A DNA stretch of 22,181 nt, from positions 1 to 22,181 of the forward strand of contig SKHA01000174.1 of assembly GCA_007117185.1 (NCBI GenBank), in the 5' to 3' direction. Origin of the DNA: Spirochaeta sp. (GTDB lineage: Bacteria > Spirochaetota > Spirochaetia > DSM-27196 > Alkalispirochaetaceae). Shown piece by piece: positions 6,860 through 13,414 of the stretch; position 1 is the stretch's first letter, and each line of letters starts with the position of its first letter. Under the pieces are notes generated by a model. It made no database searches. It was not told the DNA's origin and worked only from the letters and a program-made list of their open reading frames with translations. The translations under genes were made by a program, and so were the position numbers.

Positions 6860-7996
6860 GTGAAAGAGGTGCTCTACCATCTGTTCCGGCTGACCCTCTG
6901 GCAGTGGCTCCGCTGGAAGTACCGGGTTCGTATATTGGACCAACCACCCCGCGGTCGAACGCCCCTGGTGGTGGTCTCCAACCACGTCAACTTCTGGGAT
7001 CCCTTTCTCATCTCCTTTGCGCTGCGCCGTCCGGTCTCGTTTGTCGCCGCCGATGGAAACTTTCGCTCCAGACCGATGCGCTTCCTCATGACCCTGGCGG
7101 GACAGGTACCCAAAGCCAAAGGGCGAACAGACATGCAGAGTATTCGCCTCTTGCAGGACCTGGTCCGCGGCGGCCGGGCAATTGCAGTCTTCCCGGAGGG
7201 GCAGCGAACCTGGGACGGCGAGCCCCGGGAGATCCTGCCGGGAATCGAGAAGCTGGTGAAGCTGCTCCGGGCGCCGGTGATGGCGGTTCAGCTTCAGGGT
7301 GCGTACCGTTCACTGCCCAGGTGGAGTCGGCGTGGCCGCCGGGGGGTGCTGGAGATACACTTTCGGCTCCTGTCCCCGGATGAACGTTCCCGGGAGGGGA
7401 TCACCCGGGCGATCCGTTTCTCCGAAGACCAGTGGCAGGCGCGGCGACAGGTCCGTTACGTCGGCCCAGGACGGGCAGAGGAGTTGGAAACGCTGCTCTT
7501 CCATTGTCACCGTTGCGGAAGCTGGGACACCCTGGTTTCCACCGGATCGACGCTGTCCTGCAGTTCCTGCGGGGCAACCGCGTTTCTCACCGCAGCAGGC
7601 ACGTTCCGGGATCATCCCTTACCCACCGTCGCTTCCTGGCACCGCCGGCAGATGCAGGCTCTTGGTGAGGACCTGGCGCTGGAGGCACCCCGGTCGCTCC
7701 CCTGCATTGCCAGGGAGGTCCGGGTGCTTACCGGCTACCGCACCCGTCCCCTTACCCTGCGCGGTGAGGCGGCGGTGACACTGGGCACCACGGAACTGGA
7801 AATCTCCATCCCCGGCAGGGAGCGATGGAGCATCCCTGTCCAGGAGATACAGGGCATCAACGTGCAGTACACCCGGCAACTGGAGTTCTATTTTCGAGGC
7901 ACCCTGTTTGTTCTTCGGATGCAACGAAGGAGCGACGGAGCGTATCGCTTCGAACAGAGCATTCTGTTCCTGCAGGACCTTTACCGGCACCGCTGA
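6860..7996 (+). CDS. PlsC-type acyltransferase with zinc ribbon and C-terminal beta domain
   Basis: A 378-residue protein in three parts. Residues 1-190 are a lysophospholipid/glycerophosphate acyltransferase domain: NHVNFWD (41-47, the catalytic HX4D) and FPEGQRTWDG (111-120, substrate-binding FPEG). Residues 212-245 form a C4 zinc ribbon, with cysteines at 216/219 and 234/237. Residues about 295-378 are predicted beta-rich (VTLGTTELEISIPGRERWSIPVQEI...) ending in a helix, resembling a PH/GRAM-like fold; this last point is inference. A free PlsC is about 240 residues, so the C-terminal 190 are an addition. The start is GTG at 6860, with no Shine-Dalgarno in range. Probably acts at the cytoplasmic face of the inner membrane in phospholipid synthesis or remodelling; the acyl acceptor is unknown. 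Confidence 0.85.
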   Translation: MKEVLYHLFRLTLWQWLRWKYRVRILDQPPRGRTPLVVVSNHVNFWDPFLISFALRRPVSFVAADGNFRSRPMRFLMTLAGQVPKAKGRTDMQSIRLLQDLVRGGRAIAVFPEGQRTWDGEPREILPGIEKLVKLLRAPVMAVQLQGAYRSLPRWSRRGRRGVLEIHFRLLSPDERSREGITRAIRFSEDQWQARRQVRYVGPGRAEELETLLFHCHRCGSWDTLVSTGSTLSCSSCGATAFLTAAGTFRDHPLPTVASWHRRQMQALGEDLALEAPRSLPCIAREVRVLTGYRTRPLTLRGEAAVTLGTTELEISIPGRERWSIPVQEIQGINVQYTRQLEFYFRGTLFVLRMQRRSDGAYRFEQSILFLQDLYRHR

Positions 7997-8014
7997 TTTT
8001 ACTATGTTCTGGGT

Positions 8015-8251
8015 ATGGAACAGGCAATTCTTGAACTGGTAGGTGCGTCGTGCACCTCCTGCGCAATCGGAATCGATCACATGGCCCGCAGAATCAAGGG
8101 TGTCCAGGATGTGCAGGTAGATCGCGGTAGCGGTCAGATCATCCTGGATTTCGACGGTAACACCGCAACGATCGAGAAGATCCAGCAGTTTGTCATCGCC
8201 ATCGGCTACCAGGCAAACCTCATCTCCAGAACGCCGCTACACGCTGGTTGA
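8015..8251 (+). CDS. Free-standing heavy-metal-associated (HMA) domain protein
   Basis: A 78-residue single HMA domain with the beta-alpha-beta-beta-alpha-beta pattern. The metal-binding loop is GASCTSCAIGIDHMARRIKGV, with Cys 13 and 16; the family consensus is GMxCxxC, so the Met is replaced by Ala. Such proteins are copper/zinc chaperones or orphan copies of the N-terminal domain of P1B ATPases; no metal ATPase is in the window. It starts 18 bases after the acyltransferase and may be co-transcribed. The last 15 bases overlap the convergent regulator gene. The upstream ribosome site is weak (only GGGT). The metal is unknown. Confidence 0.85.
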   Translation: MEQAILELVGASCTSCAIGIDHMARRIKGVQDVQVDRGSGQIILDFDGNTATIEKIQQFVIAIGYQANLISRTPLHAG

Positions 8252-9511
8252 TACCTGCCTGTTGAGTCGGGAGAGGCGCTGTGCCAGCAGCCGGGCCAGG
8301 AATATACCGTAGTGGGGCTGCCGCTGAATCGCGGCCACAAAGGCGTTTTTGGTGATTCTGACGATGCGGCCGCTGCCCCTGGTCACTACCGACGCGGACC
8401 GGCGGTTACCCAGCAGAAACGACATCTCCCCCAGAAAGATGTCATCCGGGGTAAGTGTCGCCACCTTCTGCCCGGCGATCTCGATATCAAACGCACCGTT
8501 TATGATATAGAAGAGGTCGTTGGAAGCGTCTCCCTCCTTGAACACCACCTGGCCGTCCTCGAAGTTGACCACCTCCTGATCTGAAAAGATCCCCGGGGTT
8601 GCGTTGGCCCGCTTCACATGGGGCACTTCGAAGGCGACGCTGTTTCCCTTCTCGTTGTAGGTCAGGTTCTGGATGTAGTGGTTGGTCATGCGAATGCCGT
8701 GACCGTGCAGGTCCAGGTTCACGTCGGAGTTCTGGACCCGGGAACGCCAGTCAAAACCCTGGCCCTCGTCCTGGATCTCAAAGCGGGACGACTCCGCTTT
8801 GATCGTGTAGGAGACAGCCACCCGCTTCGCCCCCACCTCCGGGTCCAGACACTTTTCGCGAATCAGGGGGAGAATATCGCCGTGTTTGTGGAGGTACGCG
8901 TTTTTCTCTTCGTAGGTAATGCCGCAGTTTCCGTGTTCTATCGCGTTGATGATCAGCTCAAAGAGCGCCACGTGCAGACGGTCACGCATCTCGATGTCGA
9001 TGTAGTTGGAGTTGAACAGAAAGTTGGAGATCAGCGAAGCGTAGGTCCTGGCGTTGTAGGGGTCGTTGTCCATCTCGAAGCTGCCGTGGATCGTCCCGAG
9101 AAAATCCAGCTGAATATCCCGCTGAAAGAGGATCTGCCGGTTGCGGAAGAGCAGGTAGAGCACCCGAAAGAACGTCTCCACGAACTCACCCCGCCGGATC
9201 ATGGTGATCACGTTGGTCTCCCGGGGCAGTTCCTCGATCTTCCGGGCATCCGCCCGGGCGTACACTCCAATAACCCCGCCGTAATGCAGCCAGGGATCTT
9301 CCGTCACCGCCTGGATCAACTCCAGCCCGTTCACCGCCGGGTCGGAAAAGTTGACCAGCTGCAACTCCGGCAGCTCGTAGCGAATATATTCCAACGCATC
9401 GTCCAGGTTGGTGAGGAATACTGGCTCGAAGGCATCACCAAACCGGGAACAGATACGGGATACACGATCATTCAACTCTGAATCACTGCTGACAACAGGA
9501 AACCGCCTCAT
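8237..9511 (-). CDS. Regulator: receiver-like, RsbW-like ATPase and cNMP-binding domains
   Basis: A 424-residue cytosolic protein. Residues 1-125 follow a response-regulator fold (LQLVNFSDPAVNGLELIQAV with Asp57 near the phospho-acceptor position; VIGVYAR; MIRRGEFVETFFRVL) but lack the usual acidic pocket, so it is probably a pseudo-receiver. Residues 150-300 are a GHKL ATPase of the RsbW/SpoIIAB type: N-box ELIINAIEHGN (185-195), DEGQGFDW (248-255) and HGHGIRMTNHY (269-279). Residues 305-424 are a CRP-like cyclic-nucleotide domain with LGEMSFLLGNRRSASVV (phosphate-cassette-like). No His phospho-acceptor or HTH is seen. I start at the ATG at 9511; the frame remains open to 9583, but that would run into the rpsD terminator. 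Likely a signalling switch kinase or anti-sigma-type factor gated by a cNMP; partners are unknown. Confidence 0.82.
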   Translation of the reverse strand: MRRFPVVSSDSELNDRVSRICSRFGDAFEPVFLTNLDDALEYIRYELPELQLVNFSDPAVNGLELIQAVTEDPWLHYGGVIGVYARADARKIEELPRETNVITMIRRGEFVETFFRVLYLLFRNRQILFQRDIQLDFLGTIHGSFEMDNDPYNARTYASLISNFLFNSNYIDIEMRDRLHVALFELIINAIEHGNCGITYEEKNAYLHKHGDILPLIREKCLDPEVGAKRVAVSYTIKAESSRFEIQDEGQGFDWRSRVQNSDVNLDLHGHGIRMTNHYIQNLTYNEKGNSVAFEVPHVKRANATPGIFSDQEVVNFEDGQVVFKEGDASNDLFYIINGAFDIEIAGQKVATLTPDDIFLGEMSFLLGNRRSASVVTRGSGRIVRITKNAFVAAIQRQPHYGIFLARLLAQRLSRLNRQVSTSV

Positions 9512-9517
9512 ACGGCC

Positions 9518-9546
9518 AATATCGGCGCAGATCCTGCAAAGGTAAA
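9518..9546 (-). promoter_or_regulatory. Candidate promoter of the regulator gene
   Basis: TTTACC (9541-9546), 17 bases, then GATATT (9518-9523) on the minus strand. The -10 ends 6 bases before the ATG at 9511, so a start at the usual distance would fall on the ATG itself and the mRNA would be leaderless. This agrees with the absence of a Shine-Dalgarno. Confidence 0.45.
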
Positions 9547-9559
9547 CTGATGGGGGCAC

Positions 9560-9590
9560 AAAAAAACGGAGCCGCCGTAGCAACTCCGCT
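9560..9590 (-). terminator. Rho-independent terminator of the rpsD transcript
   Basis: On the minus strand a GC-rich hairpin (CGGAG/CTCCG arms with a roughly 12-base loop that can pair further) is followed by seven T. It lies about 70 bases after the rpsD stop and before the regulator promoter, closing the rpoZ-miaA-helicase-rpsD cluster. Confidence 0.85.
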
Positions 9591-9602
9591 CCCTCTGCAA
9601 CC

Positions 9603-9642
9603 CCGTCCTTCCGGGACGGCGCCAGGTTCCCGTGGAACCCGG
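9603..9642 (-). other. Two extra hairpins in the rpsD 3' untranslated region
   Basis: CCGTCC-CGGAA-GGACGG (9603-9619) and GGGTTCC-ACG-GGAACC (about 9622-9642) are near-perfect stems between the rpsD stop and its terminator. They could protect the 3' end from exonucleases or bind a protein; neither has a T tract. Confidence 0.6.
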
Positions 9643-9658
9643 CGGTCTGCCTGTGTGC

Positions 9659-10273
9659 TTACTTCGAGTAGAACTCGACGATCAGCTGCTCCTCCGCGAT
9701 TGTCGGGATCATATCCCGGGTGGGGAGCATCGTCACCTTACCGGTGAGCTCATCCTGGGAAACCTCCATCCACGGCGCAACCTGCCGGGAAGAGTTTTCC
9801 GAAACGAGCCGGCGCATCAGCATCTCGGTGGTTTTCTTGTCTTTCACCGAGACGAGATCGCCGGGGCGCACCAGTGCGCTGGGAATGGTCACTCTGCGTC
9901 CGTTCAGATGAATATGACCGTGACCGACCAGTTGTCTGGCCTGTCGCCGGCTGGCAGCCATTCCCATGCGGTACACCACGTTGTCCAGGCGCCGCTCAAG
10001 CATGATCAGCATATTGTGGCCGGTAACACCCTTCATGGACTTTGCCTTGTAGAAGAGGTTTCGGAACTGCCGCTCTGACAGTCCGTAGGCGAACTTCACT
10101 TTCTGCTTTTCCTTGAGCTGACGCGCGTACTCTGTCTCGCGAATGCGACCCTTTTTGGGGTTACCCGGCCCGTACGGTTTCTTTTTCAGCAGACGGTCGT
10201 ACTTGGGATTTCCAAAGATGTTTATGCCGAGGTGGCGAACCATCTTTCCTCGGGCTTTTGAAGGTCGGGCCAT
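9659..10273 (-). CDS. rpsD: 30S ribosomal protein S4
   Basis: Primary 16S rRNA-binding protein that nucleates the 30S body. At 204 residues it has the usual length. The start is MARPSKARGKMVRHLGINIFG, without the zinc-binding cysteines of the C+ form. The S4 RNA-binding domain is seen at about 93-155 (RRLDNVVYRMGMAASRRQARQLVGHGHIHLNGRRV). The ATG at 10273 has AAGGAG about 8 bases upstream. It stands apart from the usual rpsM-rpsK-rpsD-rpoA cluster, following a DEAD-box helicase by 84 bases, and has its own promoter. Confidence 0.98.
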   Translation of the reverse strand: MARPSKARGKMVRHLGINIFGNPKYDRLLKKKPYGPGNPKKGRIRETEYARQLKEKQKVKFAYGLSERQFRNLFYKAKSMKGVTGHNMLIMLERRLDNVVYRMGMAASRRQARQLVGHGHIHLNGRRVTIPSALVRPGDLVSVKDKKTTEMLMRRLVSENSSRQVAPWMEVSQDELTGKVTMLPTRDMIPTIAEEQLIVEFYSK

Positions 10274-10318
10274 TCACAATTCTCCTTGTTTCATGCAACG
10301 GACGCGTTTCGAGGCGCA

Positions 10319-10348
10319 ATACTACGCACATTGACAGCACGCTGTCAA
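10319..10348 (-). promoter_or_regulatory. rpsD promoter with a palindrome on its -35
   Basis: TTGACA (10343-10348, full consensus), 18 bases, then TAGTAT (10319-10324) on the minus strand; the leader would be about 40 bases. The -35 is one end of a perfect 18-bp palindrome, TTGACAGC-GT-GCTGTCAA (10331-10348), which also lies 10 bases past the helicase stop. Confidence 0.65.
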
Positions 10349-10357
10349 GACTGAGGG

Positions 10358-12133
10358 TCAAGACGACTTGAATATCGACTTCAGGCGATCGAGAACTCCT
10401 CTGGGTTTCTGCGTTTTCGCAGGTTCCGACGCAGCCGGAGCTGACGCTGGCGGCTCCGCAGGTGCCGAGCGCCCCTTCGGTGCTGTCCCCCGCGGTGACG
10501 CCGCCCGCTCTGCCCCAGTGTTCCGGTTCCCGCTTCCAGCGCCGTCTCCGGAGCCGTTTCCGGGACCACTGCCACCGCGGCGGCGCCGTCGCTTCCGGGT
10601 TCCACCACCGGACCCTTCCAGGTTGGCCAGCATCTCGTCGGTGGGCTGGAAATCCTCGCCGTACTTCCGGCGGTAATAGGCCAGCCGGTCTTCCAGGTTG
10701 TCTGATGATTTGGGAGAGCCCGCACCAACCTCCTGGGGTCGGCGCTGAGGCCGATCGTGCCGGGGGCCACGTTCAGGCCGGGGGCTGCGTTCCGTCCGCG
10801 GGGTGGCGTCAGGACGGGGAGCCCTCTCCTGCCGGGGGCTGCGGTCCTGTCTGGGGCCATGGTCCTGTCGGGGGCCACGGTCCCGTCTGGGCCCGCGATC
10901 GTCCCGGCGCCCGCGACCGCTGTCACGACCACGGTCCCGGTCACGACCGGAGTCCCGTCCCGCCGATTCGAGGTGAATCCGAACCCCCTTGCTGGCGTCC
11001 TGGCCGTAGTCATCGGCGCTCAGCGTTCCAACGGGGATACGCTGGTTGATCAGCGACTCGATGGAGTCCAGCCCGAAGACGTACCGCTGGCACGCCAGCG
11101 TAATGGCCTTGCCGCTTTCACCAGCCCGGGCGGTTCGTCCGATGCGGTGGACGTACGCTTCGGGATCCTCCGGGACGTCGTAGTTGATCACCATCTCCAG
11201 GTTGTTGATGTGCAGCCCCCGGGCGGCCACGTCGGTGGCTACCAGAAACTCCGCCTTGCCATCCTTCAACTTGCGGATGATCGCCAGTCGCTTGCGCTGG
11301 GGCAGATCGCCGATGATGAACTCCGAGGGAAAGCCGTTGAGCTCCAACCGCCGGGAGACCTCCTCGGCGGCGCGCTTGGTGTTGGTGAAGATGATCGCGT
11401 TTCTGGGGGTCTCGCGATTGAGAAGACCGATAAGGGCGGGCATCTTGTCGTCGTAGGCGACGTGGTAGATCTCCTGCTGCACCCGCTCCACGGTGATCTG
11501 CTCCGGGGCAACCTCGATCTCCACAGGGTCGTTCATGTGCTCCCAGGCGATATTGCGGGCCTTGGTGCTCAGGGTGGCGCTGAACAGCATGTTCAGCCGC
11601 TCTTCCCGGGGACGCATGCGCCGCAGCATCTTCCGCAGATCCGGGTAGAACCCCATGTCGAAGAGCCGGTCCGCTTCGTCGATCACCAGGATTCCGTTGG
11701 CCCGCAGGTCCATGTGGCCGGACTGGCTCAGATCGATAATCCGCCCGGGTGTTCCCACGACGATATCGCAGCCGTCCGAGAGGGCCCGCTGCTGCTGCTC
11801 GTACCCCACCCCACCGTGGAACACCTCTGCCCGAAGACCAAGGCCCTCAGAAAGTACCTCCGCCTCCTCTTTTATCTGTACCGCCAGCTCCCTGGTGGGG
11901 GCGATAACCAGAATGGAGCTGCCCCGAAATCGCTCGCTGTGCCGCAGGAGCTGAAAAGCAGGAAGAAGAAATGCCGCGGTCTTGCCGGTGCCGGTCTGGG
12001 ACTGGACCATCACGTCCTTGCCCTCCAGAACCACCGGAATGGCCCGTTCCTGCACTACCGTGCAGTCTTCAAACCCGGCGGAGCTGATCGCTGCCAGAAT
12101 CTCCGGGTCAAGTTGTAACTCGTCAAACTTCAT
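10358..12133 (-). CDS. DEAD-box ATP-dependent RNA helicase
   Basis: A 591-residue RNA-remodelling ATPase. The core (1-385) has the Q motif (Phe21, Gln28), Walker A SQTGTGKT (45-52), PTRELA (79-84), TPGR (128-131), DEAD (152-155), SAT (185-187), ATDVAARG (299-306) and HRIGRTARAG (329-338). The tail (about 390-591) is Arg/Asp/Pro-rich: repeated GPRxDR-type units at 391-464, a short conserved-looking island LEDRLAYYRRKYGEDFQPTDEML (about 480-502), a KRRRRRGG patch, an Ala/Pro/Gly linker, and the end GVLDRLKSIFKSS. The architecture fits the RhlE/RhlB/CsdA group but does not settle which. The ATG has GGGGA 5 bases upstream. It lies 17 bases after miaA in the same operon, upstream of rpsD, suggesting ribosome assembly or cold adaptation (inference). 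Confidence 0.95.
   Translation of the reverse strand: MKFDELQLDPEILAAISSAGFEDCTVVQERAIPVVLEGKDVMVQSQTGTGKTAAFLLPAFQLLRHSERFRGSSILVIAPTRELAVQIKEEAEVLSEGLGLRAEVFHGGVGYEQQQRALSDGCDIVVGTPGRIIDLSQSGHMDLRANGILVIDEADRLFDMGFYPDLRKMLRRMRPREERLNMLFSATLSTKARNIAWEHMNDPVEIEVAPEQITVERVQQEIYHVAYDDKMPALIGLLNRETPRNAIIFTNTKRAAEEVSRRLELNGFPSEFIIGDLPQRKRLAIIRKLKDGKAEFLVATDVAARGLHINNLEMVINYDVPEDPEAYVHRIGRTARAGESGKAITLACQRYVFGLDSIESLINQRIPVGTLSADDYGQDASKGVRIHLESAGRDSGRDRDRGRDSGRGRRDDRGPRRDRGPRQDHGPRQDRSPRQERAPRPDATPRTERSPRPERGPRHDRPQRRPQEVGAGSPKSSDNLEDRLAYYRRKYGEDFQPTDEMLANLEGSGGGTRKRRRRRGGSGPGNGSGDGAGSGNRNTGAERAASPRGTAPKGRSAPAEPPASAPAASEPAKTQKPRGVLDRLKSIFKSS
10742..10963 (-). repeat. Low-complexity repeats coding the helicase RG/RD tail
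   Basis: Short imperfect in-frame repeats (around GGGGCCACGGTCCCG on the plus strand) encode GPRxDR/SPRxER units, residues about 391-464 of the helicase. This is not CRISPR: units are unequal and fully coding. Confidence 0.8.
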
Positions 12134-12150
12134 ATTGTCCCCACAGTAGC

Positions 12151-13077
12151 CTAAATGCGGATCTGTCGCAACGCGGCGAAAATTTGCTCCGAATCGTCAG
12201 CGTCGACCCAGCGGATTCCCGGAAGTCGCCGCAGGTAGGTGTATTGCCGTTTGGCGTAGCGTCGGGTGTTGTAGACAATCCGCTGCCGAATTTTCTCGGG
12301 ATCCCCCTCTCCGCTCAGGAACTCGGCGTAGCCTATCGTCCGCATCCCCGGGTCCTCGCCGGTGTACCCCATCTCCAGAAGCCCTTCCACTTCCCTGGCC
12401 AACCCGCGGCGGAACATCTGATCAACCCGGTTCTCGATGCGCCGATGAAGTACCTCCCGGGGACAGGACAGCCCCAGAACCCGGGGGTCCACCCCGGGCC
12501 GCAGCGTCTCAGTACGAGGGAACTCGCTGCGTCGGCGTCCGGTGGTGTGGTAGATCTCCAGGGCGCGGATGGTGCGGTAGGTGTCTGCCGGCGCGATCGC
12601 CCCGGCGCTGACCGGGTCCACCGTTTCCAGCTCTGCCCGCAGCACCTCCAGCCCCTCCCGGTCCAGACGCTCCTGCAGCTCCCGTCGCACCGCCGGGCTC
12701 CCCGGGGGGGTGTCCGGCAGGCCGCACAGATAGCCCCGCAGGTAGAACCCGGTGCCGCCGGCGATGACCGCCAGACGGCCGCGGCGATGGATCTCGGTCA
12801 CCAGCTCGTCGCAGCGCCGGACAAACGCCCCCAGATCGAACTGCTCACGCGGATCAAGGAAAGAGACAAGATGATGAGGAAGACGTGAACGCTCCTCTGT
12901 GGAAGGGAGGGCGGTGCCGATCTCAAGGTGCCGGTAAATCTGGCGGGAATCGGCGCTGATCACCTCAATGGGCGGAGCGCCCCAGCGGCCAACCAGGTCA
13001 GGGTCGGTTGCCGCATTCAGCAGGGCCTGGGTCTTGCCTGCCCCGGTGGGTCCGCACAGAACAAGGACGCTGCTCAC
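12151..13077 (-). CDS. miaA: tRNA dimethylallyltransferase
   Basis: Transfers dimethylallyl from DMAPP to N6 of A37 in tRNAs reading UNN codons. It has 308 residues, a normal length. Motifs are the P-loop GPTGAGKT (9-16), ISADSRQIYRHLEIGTALPS (tRNA/metal site, Asp43), HHLVSFLDP, VIAGGTGFYLRGYLCGL, YRTIRALEIYHTTGR and the C-terminal RRYAKRQYTYLRRL. It starts at GTG 13077 with GGAG about 9 bases upstream, 15 bases after rpoZ. The stop lies 17 bases before the helicase ATG. Confidence 0.97.
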   Translation of the reverse strand: MSSVLVLCGPTGAGKTQALLNAATDPDLVGRWGAPPIEVISADSRQIYRHLEIGTALPSTEERSRLPHHLVSFLDPREQFDLGAFVRRCDELVTEIHRRGRLAVIAGGTGFYLRGYLCGLPDTPPGSPAVRRELQERLDREGLEVLRAELETVDPVSAGAIAPADTYRTIRALEIYHTTGRRRSEFPRTETLRPGVDPRVLGLSCPREVLHRRIENRVDQMFRRGLAREVEGLLEMGYTGEDPGMRTIGYAEFLSGEGDPEKIRQRIVYNTRRYAKRQYTYLRRLPGIRWVDADDSEQIFAALRQIRI

Positions 13078-13092
13078 CGGGGAGCTCCGGAA

Positions 13093-13308
13093 TCAGCCTG
13101 CGGTGATCTCGAAATGGACCTCGTCCGTCAGGATCTCGGTTATTGCCTGGGAGACAACCTTGTCGCCGTCTTCAATGACGCTGCCGTGTTCGTCAGAACT
13201 GAAGGCCCGCCGGATCTCACCGAGCTGGTGGGCTCGACGAATAATTGCTGATGTGAGTTCGTATACATTGCGATCATCCTGAAGGAGAAGATCGAGTGGT
13301 ATTGCCAT
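13093..13308 (-). CDS. rpoZ: Probable RNA polymerase omega subunit
   Basis: A 71-residue protein. The pattern DRNVYELTSAIIRRAHQLGEI followed by DKVVSQAITEILTDEVHFEI matches the omega core (N-R/V-Y/F-E-L ... RRAxQL ... K-V-V ... AxxEI). Omega binds the beta' C-terminus and helps assembly. Between the two halves sits a short acidic spacer. The ATG at 13308 has GGAGG about 5 bases upstream; the frame is open upstream to 13674, but that is antisense to topA. First gene of the rpoZ-miaA-helicase run. The assignment rests on motif pattern only; a divergent spirochaete omega is expected to look like this. Confidence 0.75.
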   Translation of the reverse strand: MAIPLDLLLQDDRNVYELTSAIIRRAHQLGEIRRAFSSDEHGSVIEDGDKVVSQAITEILTDEVHFEITAG

Positions 13309-13325
13309 GGTGCCTCCGTGAGGGC

Positions 13326-13355
13326 AATATACCGGAAAAATCCGGCCCCGCGCAA
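13326..13355 (-). promoter_or_regulatory. Candidate rpoZ promoter with a small inverted repeat in the spacer
   Basis: TTGCGC (13350-13355), 18 bases, then TATATT (13326-13331) on the minus strand, predicting a start just upstream of the GGAGG. The inverted repeat CCGGA-AAAA-TCCGG (13332-13345) lies between the two elements and could be an operator. Confidence 0.45.
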
Positions 13356-13363
13356 GGCTCGCC

Positions 13364-13392
13364 TTGACGAACAGGTCCGGATCATCGAACAT
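13364..13392 (+). promoter_or_regulatory. Candidate topA promoter
   Basis: TTGACG (13364-13369, five of six consensus bases), 17 bases, then GAACAT (13387-13392, weak). It sits back to back with the rpoZ promoter in the 106-base gap 13309-13414. A supercoiling-sensitive weak -10 would be usual for topA, but that is inference. Confidence 0.35.
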
Positions 13393-13414
13393 TCGGCCCA
13401 AGAGGAACGAGGGA

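Noticed and set aside
6803..6985. N-terminal extension of psuK
   Set aside because: The frame is open, but it runs into the start of plsC on the other strand, and family alignment begins at FVVGGINCDI.
9512..9583. 24-residue N-terminal extension of the regulator
   Set aside because: Its ATG lies inside the rpsD terminator hairpin and the added residues have no fold or ribosome site.
10742..10963. Possible CRISPR or non-coding repeat array
   Set aside because: Repeats are irregular, a few codons long, and in frame within the helicase.
10757..12118. 453-codon plus-strand open frame
   Set aside because: Antisense to the DEAD-box helicase, whose motifs are complete; no ribosome site and no recognisable domain.
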